Shown: in pieces, positions 47,249 through 55,489 of the stretch
Position numbering within the stretch: position 1 is the first letter of the stretch
How the letters are laid out: every line of letters starts with the position of its first letter
DNA from: Collimonas sp. OK242
GTDB taxonomy: Bacteria; Pseudomonadota; Gammaproteobacteria; Burkholderiales; Burkholderiaceae_D
Direction: 5' to 3'
NCBI RefSeq assembly: GCF_900107095.1
Contig: NZ_FNOR01000008.1
Coordinates: forward strand, 175,138 to 239,137
Length of the DNA stretch: 64,000 nucleotides
Notes under the pieces: generated by a model
What the model saw: the letters and a program-made list of their open reading frames with translations, nothing else
Databases searched by the model: none
Told to the model about the DNA's origin: nothing
Position numbers and translations under genes: made by a program

Positions 47249-49126
47249 TTACACCATCCGCACTACGTTTTCAGGGTAACCGTCAGCGACGCCAGGCGAC
47301 GGGCTCGCCGCCTCTTCAGGGTGCGCTTGCTGGCGCAGCCACATCTGCGCATAAGCGCCGTCCGCCGCCAGCAACTGGGCGTGCGTGCCGCGTTCGATGA
47401 TGCGGCCGTGATCGAGCACCAGGATTTGTGCGGCGTCGGCAATGGTCGACAAACGATGCGCAATCACCAGCGTGGTGCGATCCTTGGCGATTTCCTTCAA
47501 CTGCGCCTGGATCGCCTGTTCGGATTTCGAATCGAGCGCCGAAGTGGCTTCATCGAAAATCAGCACGGCAGGATTTTTCAGCAAAGTGCGGGCGATCGCC
47601 ACCCGCTGTTTTTCCCCGCCCGACAACTTCAAGCCGCGCTCACCCACCATCGAGTTATAGCCATCCGGCAGAGATTCGATGAAATCATGGATATGCGCAG
47701 CCTTGGCGACCGCAATGATTTCCGCCTTGGTGGCGCCCGGCTTGCCGTAGGCGATGTTGTACTCGATGCTGTCGTTGAACAGCACCGTATCCTGCGGCAC
47801 GATGCCGATCGCCTGGCGCAGCGAAGCTTGGGTGATGTCGCGCAAATCCTGGCCGTCGATCGTGATGCGGCCGCTGTTGATATCGTAAAAACGGAACAGC
47901 AGGCGTGACAGGGTCGACTTGCCGGAACCGCTGTGGCCGACCACCGCGGTGGTGGTGCCGGCAGCTATCGTGAAATCGACGTCAAACAAGATCTGGCGCT
48001 TGCTTTCGTAGCTGAAATCGACATGCGCAAAACGCACCTGGGCGCCGCCGGTCAATAGCGGCCGCGCCTCCGCGGCGTCAGCGATCTCGCGATTTTCATC
48101 CAGCAGATGGAACAGCCGCTCCATGTCGGCCAGGCTCTGTTTGATTTCACGATAGATAACGCCGAGGAAATTCAACGGTATGTACAGCTGGATCATGAAG
48201 GAGTTGACCAGCACCAGGTCGCCCAGGGTCATCTTGCCGTCAATCACGCCCTGCGTGGCGCGCCACAGAATCAGCGTGACCGCGATGGCGATGATCAGCG
48301 ATTGCCCGGTATTGAGCAAAGATAGCGAGCTCTGCGATTTTACCGCGGCGGTTTCGTAACGCATCAAGCCATCGTCGTAACGCCGCGCCTCGTATTCCTC
48401 GTTGCCGAAGTACTTGACGGTTTCGTAGTTGATCAGGGAATCGATGGCTTTGGTATTGGCGCTGGAATCAAGCGCATTCATGGTGCGCCGGAAATGGGTG
48501 CGCCACTCGGTGACGGTGACCGTAAACCCGATGTAGCTGACCAGCGCCACCATGGTAATCCCAGCAAACCAGATATCGTAATGCAGTACCAGATAGCCGA
48601 GCACCAACGAGATTTCGATCAAGGTCGGCAGGATGCTGAACAGGGCGTACGACACCAGCGACGAGATGCCACGCGTGCCGCGTTCGATATCGCGCGTCAT
48701 GCCGCCGGTCTGGCGATTCAGGTGAAAACGCAGCGACAGCGAATGCAAATGACGGAACACCTGCAAAGCGATGGTGCGCACCGCTCGTTGGGTGACGCGG
48801 GCGAATACGAATTCGCGCAATTCGGTAAACAAGGTGGTGCTCAGGCGCAGCGCACCGTAGGCGACCAGTATTCCCAGCGGCAGCACCAGCATCGCCTGCG
48901 GATGGCTGACCGTGATGGTCATGCTGTCCACCAGCTTCTTCAGCACCAGCGGCACGCCGACATTGGCCAGCTTGGCGCCCAGCATGAACAGCAGCGCCAG
49001 CGAGACCCGCCATTTATAGGTCCAGAGATAAGGCAGCAAGGTCTTGAGCGTGGCCCAGTCGCTGCGCTTGGGCTGGGCGCCTGCAACGGGCGCGGCGTCC
49101 GGCGGGGTGGAAGAATGGTGGCGCAT
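47249..49126 (-). CDS. Atm1/HMT1-type ABC exporter (fused permease-ATPase)
   Basis: The 625-residue half-transporter has a six-helix membrane domain at about residues 30-330 and an ATPase domain at about 360-600 with Walker A GHSGSGKSTLSR, signature LSGGEKQRVAIARTLL and Walker B AVLIFDEATSALD. The membrane domain contains LHSLSLRFHLNRQTGGMTRD, a mark of the Atm1/heavy-metal-tolerance branch. Relatives export glutathione-linked metals or sulfur species. It is divergent from the thioesterase gene. Confidence 0.92.
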   Translation of the reverse strand: MRHHSSTPPDAAPVAGAQPKRSDWATLKTLLPYLWTYKWRVSLALLFMLGAKLANVGVPLVLKKLVDSMTITVSHPQAMLVLPLGILVAYGALRLSTTLFTELREFVFARVTQRAVRTIALQVFRHLHSLSLRFHLNRQTGGMTRDIERGTRGISSLVSYALFSILPTLIEISLVLGYLVLHYDIWFAGITMVALVSYIGFTVTVTEWRTHFRRTMNALDSSANTKAIDSLINYETVKYFGNEEYEARRYDDGLMRYETAAVKSQSSLSLLNTGQSLIIAIAVTLILWRATQGVIDGKMTLGDLVLVNSFMIQLYIPLNFLGVIYREIKQSLADMERLFHLLDENREIADAAEARPLLTGGAQVRFAHVDFSYESKRQILFDVDFTIAAGTTTAVVGHSGSGKSTLSRLLFRFYDINSGRITIDGQDLRDITQASLRQAIGIVPQDTVLFNDSIEYNIAYGKPGATKAEIIAVAKAAHIHDFIESLPDGYNSMVGERGLKLSGGEKQRVAIARTLLKNPAVLIFDEATSALDSKSEQAIQAQLKEIAKDRTTLVIAHRLSTIADAAQILVLDHGRIIERGTHAQLLAADGAYAQMWLRQQAHPEEAASPSPGVADGYPENVVRMV

Positions 49127-49227
49127 GAGATGACAATCTTAAAGAATAGTTTAAGCTACGAGCTAAACGGAGTGTTCCGGATAAATTCACGTATAGCGCT
49201 AATTGTAGCTCTCAGGGAAAATAACAG

Positions 49228-49635
49228 ATGACTGATCAAAACAACAACCAATTACCTCCCGACACTATGCCGCAACTGCGCGTGATGCCGATGCCTTCCG
49301 ACGCCAATGTACACGGCGACGTTTTCGGCGGCTGGATCATGGCACAAGTTGACATTGCCGGTTCGTTGCCGGCCACGCGCCGCGCCAATGGCCGGGTGGC
49401 GACGATTGCAGTGAATTCCTTCCTGTTCAAGCACCCGGTATTTGTCGGCGACCTGCTGTCGTTTTATGCCGAGATCGTCAAGGTCGGCAATACCTCGATC
49501 ACCGTCAACGTCGAGGTGTATGCCGAGCGCAACCGGCTGCAGACGGAAATTGTGAAAGTCACTGAAGCGACGCTGACTTATGTCGCTACCGATGAGCAGC
49601 GCAAGCCGCGTCAATTGCCGCCGCTCTCGACCTGA
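49228..49635 (+). CDS. Acyl-CoA thioesterase (YciA-like hot-dog fold)
   Basis: The 135-residue protein has the hot-dog fold acyl-CoA hydrolase motif HGDVFGGWIMAQVDIAG near residue 29, with the general base aspartate in VDIAG, and the FLFKHPVFVGDLLSFYAEI segment near 70. Length and motifs match YciA, which hydrolyses a wide range of acyl-CoA esters in the cytoplasm. It is divergent from the ABC exporter and convergent with the IclR gene. Confidence 0.93.
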   Translation: MTDQNNNQLPPDTMPQLRVMPMPSDANVHGDVFGGWIMAQVDIAGSLPATRRANGRVATIAVNSFLFKHPVFVGDLLSFYAEIVKVGNTSITVNVEVYAERNRLQTEIVKVTEATLTYVATDEQRKPRQLPPLST

Positions 49636-49652
49636 TCCGCCGCCATATTTTC

Positions 49653-50486
49653 TTATTTGTTTGCGCCAAGTTCGCTGGAAATACCGGCGGCTGCGGCTTG
49701 CACCACGGCGATCAGCGACTGCATCCGTTTCAGCGGCATATAGGGCAAGGTGCTGGAGACGCTGATGGCAGCCACAATCACGTGGCTGGCGTCATAAATC
49801 GGCGCCGCCACGCAGCGTATCGACGGCTCGTTGTCTTCCAGATCGAAGGCGTAACCGCCTTTGACATATTCGCGCATCTGATCGCGAAACTCGGTCCAGC
49901 TACGCTTTGGCAATAAGCCGGAAGCATAGTTGCCGGTTGCGGCACTGCGCTTCTGGTACAGGGTTTTCCATTCCTCTTCACGCATGCCCAGCATTAACGC
50001 CTTGCCGACGCCGGTGGTAGCGATAGGCATCCTGTGCCCCACACGCGAACGCATTTCCAAACCCTTCTTGCCAGGGATCTTGTCCAGATAAAGTACGTCG
50101 TCGGCATCCTGCAAGGCCAGGTGGATGGTGTCGCCGGATTGCTCAGCCAGCTGCTCCAGATACGGCCGCGCCACCACGCTCAGCGACACTTCGTCGCGTG
50201 CCTGGAAACCCAATTCGATCAGTTTCGGCCCCAGCACATAACCGGCATTCGGCGTGAAACGCAAATACCGTTCTTGCACCAGACAGTTCGCCAGCCGGTG
50301 CGTGGTGCTGCGGGTGGTGCCCAGCATTTGCGATATCTGCTTTAAATCGCGCGCACCGTCGGCCACTGCCTGCACTACCGCCAGTCCGCGCGTAAGAGTT
50401 TGGGTGCCTGTCGGCGCCACGGCAATCGGATCGCCCGAATTGTCCTGGCTGCCTTGCGACTCCGCCGATCCCTGCAATTTGCGCAT
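49653..50486 (-). CDS. IclR-family regulator of the dgo genes
   Basis: The 277-residue protein has an N-terminal winged helix (TLTRGLAVVQAVADGARDLK to MLGTTRSTTHRLANCLVQE) and a C-terminal IclR effector domain (MPIATTGVGKALMLG, DLEDNEPSIRCVAAPIYD). Divergent placement from dgoKAD, with operator-like palindromes between them, suggests it controls galactonate use. E. coli uses a GntR-type regulator for the same genes, so this is a different regulator family for the same job. Confidence 0.9.
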   Translation of the reverse strand: MRKLQGSAESQGSQDNSGDPIAVAPTGTQTLTRGLAVVQAVADGARDLKQISQMLGTTRSTTHRLANCLVQERYLRFTPNAGYVLGPKLIELGFQARDEVSLSVVARPYLEQLAEQSGDTIHLALQDADDVLYLDKIPGKKGLEMRSRVGHRMPIATTGVGKALMLGMREEEWKTLYQKRSAATGNYASGLLPKRSWTEFRDQMREYVKGGYAFDLEDNEPSIRCVAAPIYDASHVIVAAISVSSTLPYMPLKRMQSLIAVVQAAAAGISSELGANK

Positions 50487-50513
50487 TATTAAAACCTGTA
50501 AAAATATTCATAA

Positions 50514-50528
50514 TCCCATATATTGGGA
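50514..50528. promoter_or_regulatory. Operator-like inverted repeat TCCCA-N5-TGGGA
   Basis: A perfect 5-bp inverted repeat with a 5-bp AT spacer lies 27 bp from the IclR start codon and 15 bp before the dgo -35 element. The 9-mer CATATATTG recurs within the next 25 bp. It is a probable IclR-family site. Confidence 0.6.
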
Positions 50529-50542
50529 CATAATATCATATA

Positions 50543-50571
50543 TTGACAAGCAATTGTCATCGGAATAAAGT
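50543..50571 (+). promoter_or_regulatory. Predicted dgoKAD promoter with overlapping palindrome
   Basis: TTGACA (50543-50548, perfect) and TAAAGT (50566-50571) are 17 bp apart. The -35 is embedded in the inverted repeat TGACAA-GCAA-TTGTCA (50544-50559), so a bound regulator would block polymerase. The transcript would start about 105 nt before dgoK. Confidence 0.7.
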
Positions 50572-50683
50572 ACGCCACGCACTGCGGCTGTCAGATCCTG
50601 CCGCGCAATTTTTGAAATTAATCCAAGCCATGCAGCCTGCGCAGCATCAAACGCAGTTAATAACGCAATTAATGAGATAAGCA

Positions 50684-51694
50684 ATGACGCAACTGATCGC
50701 CCTCGATTGGGGGACTTCGTCGTTACGCGCCTACCGGCTCGGCGCATATGGCGCGACGCTGGAATTACGCGCCCTGCCCTGCGGCGTGATGCAATTGCCC
50801 GCAACTGATGGCGATGACAAAACCGGCTTCGAAAGCGCTTTCGAGCAAGCGTGCGGCGATTGGCTGAGGGCAGCGCCGGATACGCCAGTCATTGCTGCAG
50901 GCATGGTGGGCAGTCGCCAGGGATGGCATGAAGTTCCGTATCTGGAGGTACCGATTGCGGTCGACCGTATCGGCGCCAGCTTAAGCACATTGCGTAGCCG
51001 CAATGGCCAGCTGATCCATATCGTGCCGGGCCTGATCCAGCATTCAATGCTGCCGAACGTCATGCGCGGCGAAGAAACCCAGGCGATAGGCGTGCTCAAT
51101 ACCCTCGACGCCGCATCAGATGCGCCAGGCCAGGATGTCTTGATCGGCTTGCCCGGCACCCATTCCAAATGGGTGCAGATACATCGCTCGAAAACGCAAA
51201 ACCAGGTGGCGCATTTCGATACGTTCATGACCGGCGAAGTCTATGCCGCCCTATGCGGACATACCATTCTCGGTCGCAGCATGCAGGCCAGCGACGGTCG
51301 AGGCGAAAGTGAAAATGACGCCGATGCAGCACAGCGCGCGTTTGAGCGCGGCGCCTTGGTGGCGCAAACCGCCGCCGGCCAGGCTGGCGTATTGTCGACC
51401 ATATTCAGCGCGCGCACACTGGGCCTGACCGGCGTGCTGGACGGCACCGGCCAGCGCGAATACCTGTCCGGATTGCTGATCGGCCATGAGATCGCCGCGT
51501 TGCAAAGCATGCTGCGCGCTCAGGGATGGCAGCCGTCTCAGGTAATGCTGGTCGGCGAAGCCGGCTTGTGCGAACGCTATGCACAGGTGTTGCGCGCTTA
51601 CGATTTTGGAAAAGTCGAAGTGCTTGCCCAGGCTACGCAACGCGGCCTGTGGCAACTGGCGCTGACGGCGGGCTTGCTGAAACAAGCTTGCTGA
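50684..51694 (+). CDS. dgoK: 2-Dehydro-3-deoxygalactonokinase
   Basis: DgoK phosphorylates 2-keto-3-deoxygalactonate in the De Ley-Doudoroff pathway. The 336-residue protein starts LIALDWGTSSLRAYRL, the phosphate-binding loop of the sugar kinase fold, and has IGLPGTHSKWVQ near residue 150 and VLMVGEAGLCERYAQ-like sequence near the C-terminus. It is the first gene of dgoKAD. Confidence 0.95.
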   Translation: MTQLIALDWGTSSLRAYRLGAYGATLELRALPCGVMQLPATDGDDKTGFESAFEQACGDWLRAAPDTPVIAAGMVGSRQGWHEVPYLEVPIAVDRIGASLSTLRSRNGQLIHIVPGLIQHSMLPNVMRGEETQAIGVLNTLDAASDAPGQDVLIGLPGTHSKWVQIHRSKTQNQVAHFDTFMTGEVYAALCGHTILGRSMQASDGRGESENDADAAQRAFERGALVAQTAAGQAGVLSTIFSARTLGLTGVLDGTGQREYLSGLLIGHEIAALQSMLRAQGWQPSQVMLVGEAGLCERYAQVLRAYDFGKVEVLAQATQRGLWQLALTAGLLKQAC

Positions 51695-51741
51695 GATAGG
51701 TTCGACGGGACTGGAAACAGCTGGAATATCGGGAAATCATC

Positions 51742-52389
51742 ATGTTAAAAAATGCAATGAAACAATGCGGATTGATCGCGATTCTGCGCGGCGTCCAGCC
51801 GCACGAAGTGGCGGCGATCGGTTTCAAACTGTACGAAGCCGGCTTTCGTATCATTGAGGTGCCGCTCAATTCGCCGCAACCTTTCGACAGCATCCGCACC
51901 TTGCGCAACGGCTTGCCGGCAGACTGCGTGATTGGCGCCGGCACCGTGTTGACGACGGATCAGGTGGCAGCAGTCAAACGGGCCGGCGGCGAGATCATCG
52001 TGATGCCGCACAGCGACCCGCTGGTGATCGCCGCCGCCAAACAGGCCGGCCTGGCTTGCGCGCCTGGAGTTGCCACGGTAACGGAAGCATTTGCCGCGCT
52101 GGCTGCCGGCGCCGACGTATTGAAAATGTTCCCGGCCGAGCAATTGGGGCCGAACGTGGTCAAGGCATGGCGCGCGGTGATTCCGCGCGAAGTGGCGTTG
52201 CTGCCGGTAGGCGGCATCACGCCGCAAAACCTGGCAACATTCATCAGCGCGGGCGCATCCGGATTCGGCCTGGGATCGGCGCTGTACAAGCCGGGCCTGA
52301 GCGCTGAACAAGTCGGCCAGAATGCCAACCACTTTGTCGCTGCATGGTGTGCGACACAAAAGTCATCGGAAACATCGAAAACAAATTGA
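51742..52389 (+). CDS. dgoA: 2-Dehydro-3-deoxy-6-phosphogalactonate aldolase
   Basis: DgoA splits KDPGal into pyruvate and glyceraldehyde 3-phosphate. The 215-residue class I aldolase has the base glutamate in [13 protein letters not shown] near residue 36 and the Schiff-base lysine in [14 protein letters not shown] near 125. LNSPQP and AEQLGP are typical of the galactose-type enzyme rather than the KDPG aldolase Eda. It starts 47 nt after dgoK. Confidence 0.95.
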   Translation: MLKNAMKQCGLIAILRGVQPHEVAAIGFKLYEAGFRIIEVPLNSPQPFDSIRTLRNGLPADCVIGAGTVLTTDQVAAVKRAGGEIIVMPHSDPLVIAAAKQAGLACAPGVATVTEAFAALAAGADVLKMFPAEQLGPNVVKAWRAVIPREVALLPVGGITPQNLATFISAGASGFGLGSALYKPGLSAEQVGQNANHFVAAWCATQKSSETSKTN

Positions 52390-52405
52390 CCAGGAGACCA
52401 GATTA

Positions 52406-53554
52406 ATGAAGATCACCAAACTGACCACTTACATCGTACCGCCGCGTTGGTGTTTCCTGAAAATAGAAACCGACGAAGGCGTGGTCGGCTGGGGTGAACC
52501 GGTAGTCGAAGGCCGCGTGCATAGCGTGGTTGCCGCCGTCGAAGAATTGTCCGACTACCTGATCGGCAAGGATCCGCGCCATATAGAAGACCACTGGACA
52601 GTGCTGTATCGCGGCGGTTTTTATCGCGGCGGCGCCATCCACATGAGTGCGCTGGCCGGGATCGACCAGGCGCTGTGGGATATCAAGGGCAAGGCGCTCG
52701 GAGTCTCGGTCAGCCAGTTGCTGGGCGGCCCGGTGCGCGACAGCATCCGCGTATACTCCTGGATCGGCGGCGACCGCCCGGCCGATACCGCGGCCGCGGC
52801 CAAGGATGCCGTAGCGCGCGGCTTCACCGCAGTGAAGATGAACGGCACCGAAGAACTGCAGTTCGTGGATTCCTATGAGAAAGTGGAAGCGACGCTGGCC
52901 AACGTCGCCGCGGTGCGCGCGGCAGTAGGCCCGCATATCGGCATCGGCGTCGATTTTCACGGCCGGGTACATAAGCCGATGGCAAAGATCCTGATCAAGG
53001 AACTGGAACCGTACAAACTGATGTTCATCGAAGAACCGGTACTCAGTGAAAACTACGAAGCCTTGAAAGAGCTGGCGCCGCTGACCAGCACCCCGATCGC
53101 ATTGGGCGAGCGCCTGTATTCCCGCTGGGACTTCAAGCGCATCCTGAGCGAAGGGTATGTCGACATCATCCAGCCCGATGTTTCTCACGCCGGCGGCATC
53201 ACCGAAACCCGCAAGATCGCCACCATGGCCGAAGCCTACGATGTGGCGGTGGCGTTGCACTGCCCGCTCGGCCCGATTGCCCTGGCCGCCTGTCTGCAGG
53301 TTGACGCGGTGTCGTACAACGCATTCATCCAGGAACAAAGCCTGGGCATCCATTACAACGAGAGCAACGATTTGCTCGATTACGTGAAAAACCCTGAGGT
53401 ATTTGCCTACGACAAGGGCTACGTCACCATTCCGCAAGGACCGGGACTGGGCATAGAAATCAACGAGGAGTATGTCAAGGAACGGGCGGCCATCGGCCAT
53501 CGCTGGCGCAATCCGATCTGGCGCCACAAGGACGGCAGCTTCGCCGAGTGGTAG
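52406..53554 (+). CDS. dgoD: D-galactonate dehydratase
   Basis: DgoD removes water from D-galactonate, the first step of the pathway. The 382-residue enolase-superfamily enzyme has metal ligands in [12 protein letters not shown] near residue 183, LMFIEEPV near 208 and [10 protein letters not shown] near 234, with [11 protein letters not shown] near 285. I start at [15 protein letters not shown], preceded by AGGAGA; the longer frame begins inside dgoA. It is followed by a terminator. Confidence 0.96.
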   Translation: MKITKLTTYIVPPRWCFLKIETDEGVVGWGEPVVEGRVHSVVAAVEELSDYLIGKDPRHIEDHWTVLYRGGFYRGGAIHMSALAGIDQALWDIKGKALGVSVSQLLGGPVRDSIRVYSWIGGDRPADTAAAAKDAVARGFTAVKMNGTEELQFVDSYEKVEATLANVAAVRAAVGPHIGIGVDFHGRVHKPMAKILIKELEPYKLMFIEEPVLSENYEALKELAPLTSTPIALGERLYSRWDFKRILSEGYVDIIQPDVSHAGGITETRKIATMAEAYDVAVALHCPLGPIALAACLQVDAVSYNAFIQEQSLGIHYNESNDLLDYVKNPEVFAYDKGYVTIPQGPGLGIEINEEYVKERAAIGHRWRNPIWRHKDGSFAEW

Positions 53555-53619
53555 AGCATGGACTAAAAGCGCGCCGGACGTAGCCGCTTGGCGTCGCCGC
53601 GTGGCGCCAATTAAAAACA

Positions 53620-53652
53620 AACCCCGGATGCGCTCGCGGCGCATCCGGGGTT
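53620..53652. terminator. Strong bidirectional terminator between dgoD and the acyl-CoA ligase gene
   Basis: AACCCCGGATGCGC pairs with GCGCATCCGGGGTT over a 5-nt loop, a 14-bp perfect stem followed by TTC on the plus strand and TGTTTTTAATT on the minus strand. It ends both convergent transcripts. Confidence 0.95.
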
Positions 53653-53700
53653 TTCACTTCAGAATCGTGGCCTCCGGCAAGACGCCACTTTTCTTCAATC

Positions 53701-55395
53701 TTAAGCCGCCTGCTTTTGTTCAGCCGGCTTTTCATCACGCAATTCACGGCGCAAAATCTTGCCGACATTCGTCTTCGGCAGATCAGTGCGGAATTCGATA
53801 TATCTCGGCCGCTTGTAACCGGTCAGCTGTTCGCGGCAGTAGGCCATCAGCTGCTCCGCCGTCAGCGACGGATCTTTGCGCACCACGAAAATCTTCACAA
53901 CTTCGCCGGCATGATCGTCCGGAACGCCGACGCAAGCGCATTCCAGCACGCCGGGATGCTGCACCACCACGCCTTCGACTTCATTCGGATACACATTGAA
54001 GCCGGACACCAGGATCATGTCTTTCTTGCGGTCGACAATCCTGGTATAGCCGCGCTCATCCATGATGCCGACATCGCCGGATTTGAAAAAGCCGTCGGCC
54101 GTCATGACCTTGGCGGTTTCATCGTCACGGTTCCAGTAGCCGCGCATGACTTGCGGGCCGCGAATGGCGATCTCGCCGGCCTGCCCCAGAGGCACCGGAT
54201 TGCCGGCGTCGTCCAGGATCGCGATTTCAGTCGATGGCAAGGGCAAGCCGATGGTGCCGCTGTATTCGGTGATGGTGCATGGATTGGCGCAAGCGATAGG
54301 CGAGGTTTCCGACAAGCCGTAACCTTCGATAATCGGGCAGCCGGTGACTTCTTTCCACTTGTCCGCAACCGCCTTTTGCACTGCCATGCCGCCGCCGACA
54401 CAAACCCGGTAACCGGAGAAATCCAGTTTGGCAAAATCGGGATGATTCAACAAGGCGTTGTACAGCGTATTGACCGCCGGGAAAGTATTGATCTGGTACT
54501 TCGACATTTCCTTGATCAAGCCGGCGATGTCGCGCGGATTCGGAATCAGCAGATTCAAGGCGCCCTCGCGCATGCCGAGCATGCCGCACACCGTCAACGC
54601 AAAGATATGATACAGCGGCAAGGCGCAGACAAAAGCCAGCTGCTCGACCTTCGGGCCGTTAGCCAAGCCGGGGGAAAGCCAGGCCTCGGCCTGCAGCACG
54701 TTGGCCACAACGTTGCGATGCGTCAGTGTTGCGCCCTTGGAAACGCCAGTCGTGCCGCCGGTATATTGCAGGAAGGCGACATCTTCCGGCGTCAGCCCAG
54801 CCGTTTTCAATTGCAGCGACGACGCTTGCGACAGCACACTGTTGAACGGCACAGAACCTGGCAGCGAATAAGCTGGCACCATTTTCTTGACATGGCGCAC
54901 CACCAGATTGACCAGCAGGCCTTTGACGCCCATCAGGTCGCCCATGCTGGCGACCACCGTATGCTTGATCTTGGTCCGTGCAACGACTTGCTGCAGCGTA
55001 GTGGCGAAGTTTTCCAGAATGAAGATGGCTTCCGCCCCTGAATCATTCAGCTGGTGTTCGAGCTCACGCGGCGTATATAAAGGATTGACGTTGACCACGG
55101 TATAGCCGGCACGCAAAATGGCGGCAATCGCCACCGGATATTGCAATACGTTAGGCATCATGATGGCGACGCGTGCGCCCTTTTCCAGACCCTTGCTTTG
55201 CAACCAGGCGCCGACTTTGCGGGACAACTGGTCGACCTCGGCATACGTCAGGTATTTACCCATGCAGGCATAGGCGTTGCGCGATGCGTACTTTTGAAAC
55301 GCTTCTTCCAGCAACTGCACCAGGGATTGATATTGAGTGAAGTCAATCTCGGTGGCCACGCCTTCAGGATACGATTTGAGCCAAAATTTATCCAT
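53701..55395 (-). CDS. fadD: Long-chain fatty-acid--CoA ligase
   Basis: FadD activates fatty acids to acyl-CoA for beta-oxidation. The 564-residue protein has the ATP loop YTGGTTGVSKGATLTH near residue 215, EGYGLSETSP near 360, GDVGIMDERGYTRIVDRKKD near 440 and the catalytic lysine in TNVGKILRRELRD near 545. It starts MDKFWLKSYPEGV, the standard start of this family. It lies downstream of the hydrolase-ligase fusion on the same strand with 94 bp between. Confidence 0.94.
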   Translation of the reverse strand: MDKFWLKSYPEGVATEIDFTQYQSLVQLLEEAFQKYASRNAYACMGKYLTYAEVDQLSRKVGAWLQSKGLEKGARVAIMMPNVLQYPVAIAAILRAGYTVVNVNPLYTPRELEHQLNDSGAEAIFILENFATTLQQVVARTKIKHTVVASMGDLMGVKGLLVNLVVRHVKKMVPAYSLPGSVPFNSVLSQASSLQLKTAGLTPEDVAFLQYTGGTTGVSKGATLTHRNVVANVLQAEAWLSPGLANGPKVEQLAFVCALPLYHIFALTVCGMLGMREGALNLLIPNPRDIAGLIKEMSKYQINTFPAVNTLYNALLNHPDFAKLDFSGYRVCVGGGMAVQKAVADKWKEVTGCPIIEGYGLSETSPIACANPCTITEYSGTIGLPLPSTEIAILDDAGNPVPLGQAGEIAIRGPQVMRGYWNRDDETAKVMTADGFFKSGDVGIMDERGYTRIVDRKKDMILVSGFNVYPNEVEGVVVQHPGVLECACVGVPDDHAGEVVKIFVVRKDPSLTAEQLMAYCREQLTGYKRPRYIEFRTDLPKTNVGKILRRELRDEKPAEQKQAA

Positions 55396-55489
55396 GTTCT
55401 GCCTTTAGTCTCTGCTTGTTATAAATGCATTGTTTTTGGCTTGTTTCACTGGAAGAAAACACGCCTGTAGGGGGAAATTACCGAATCCG

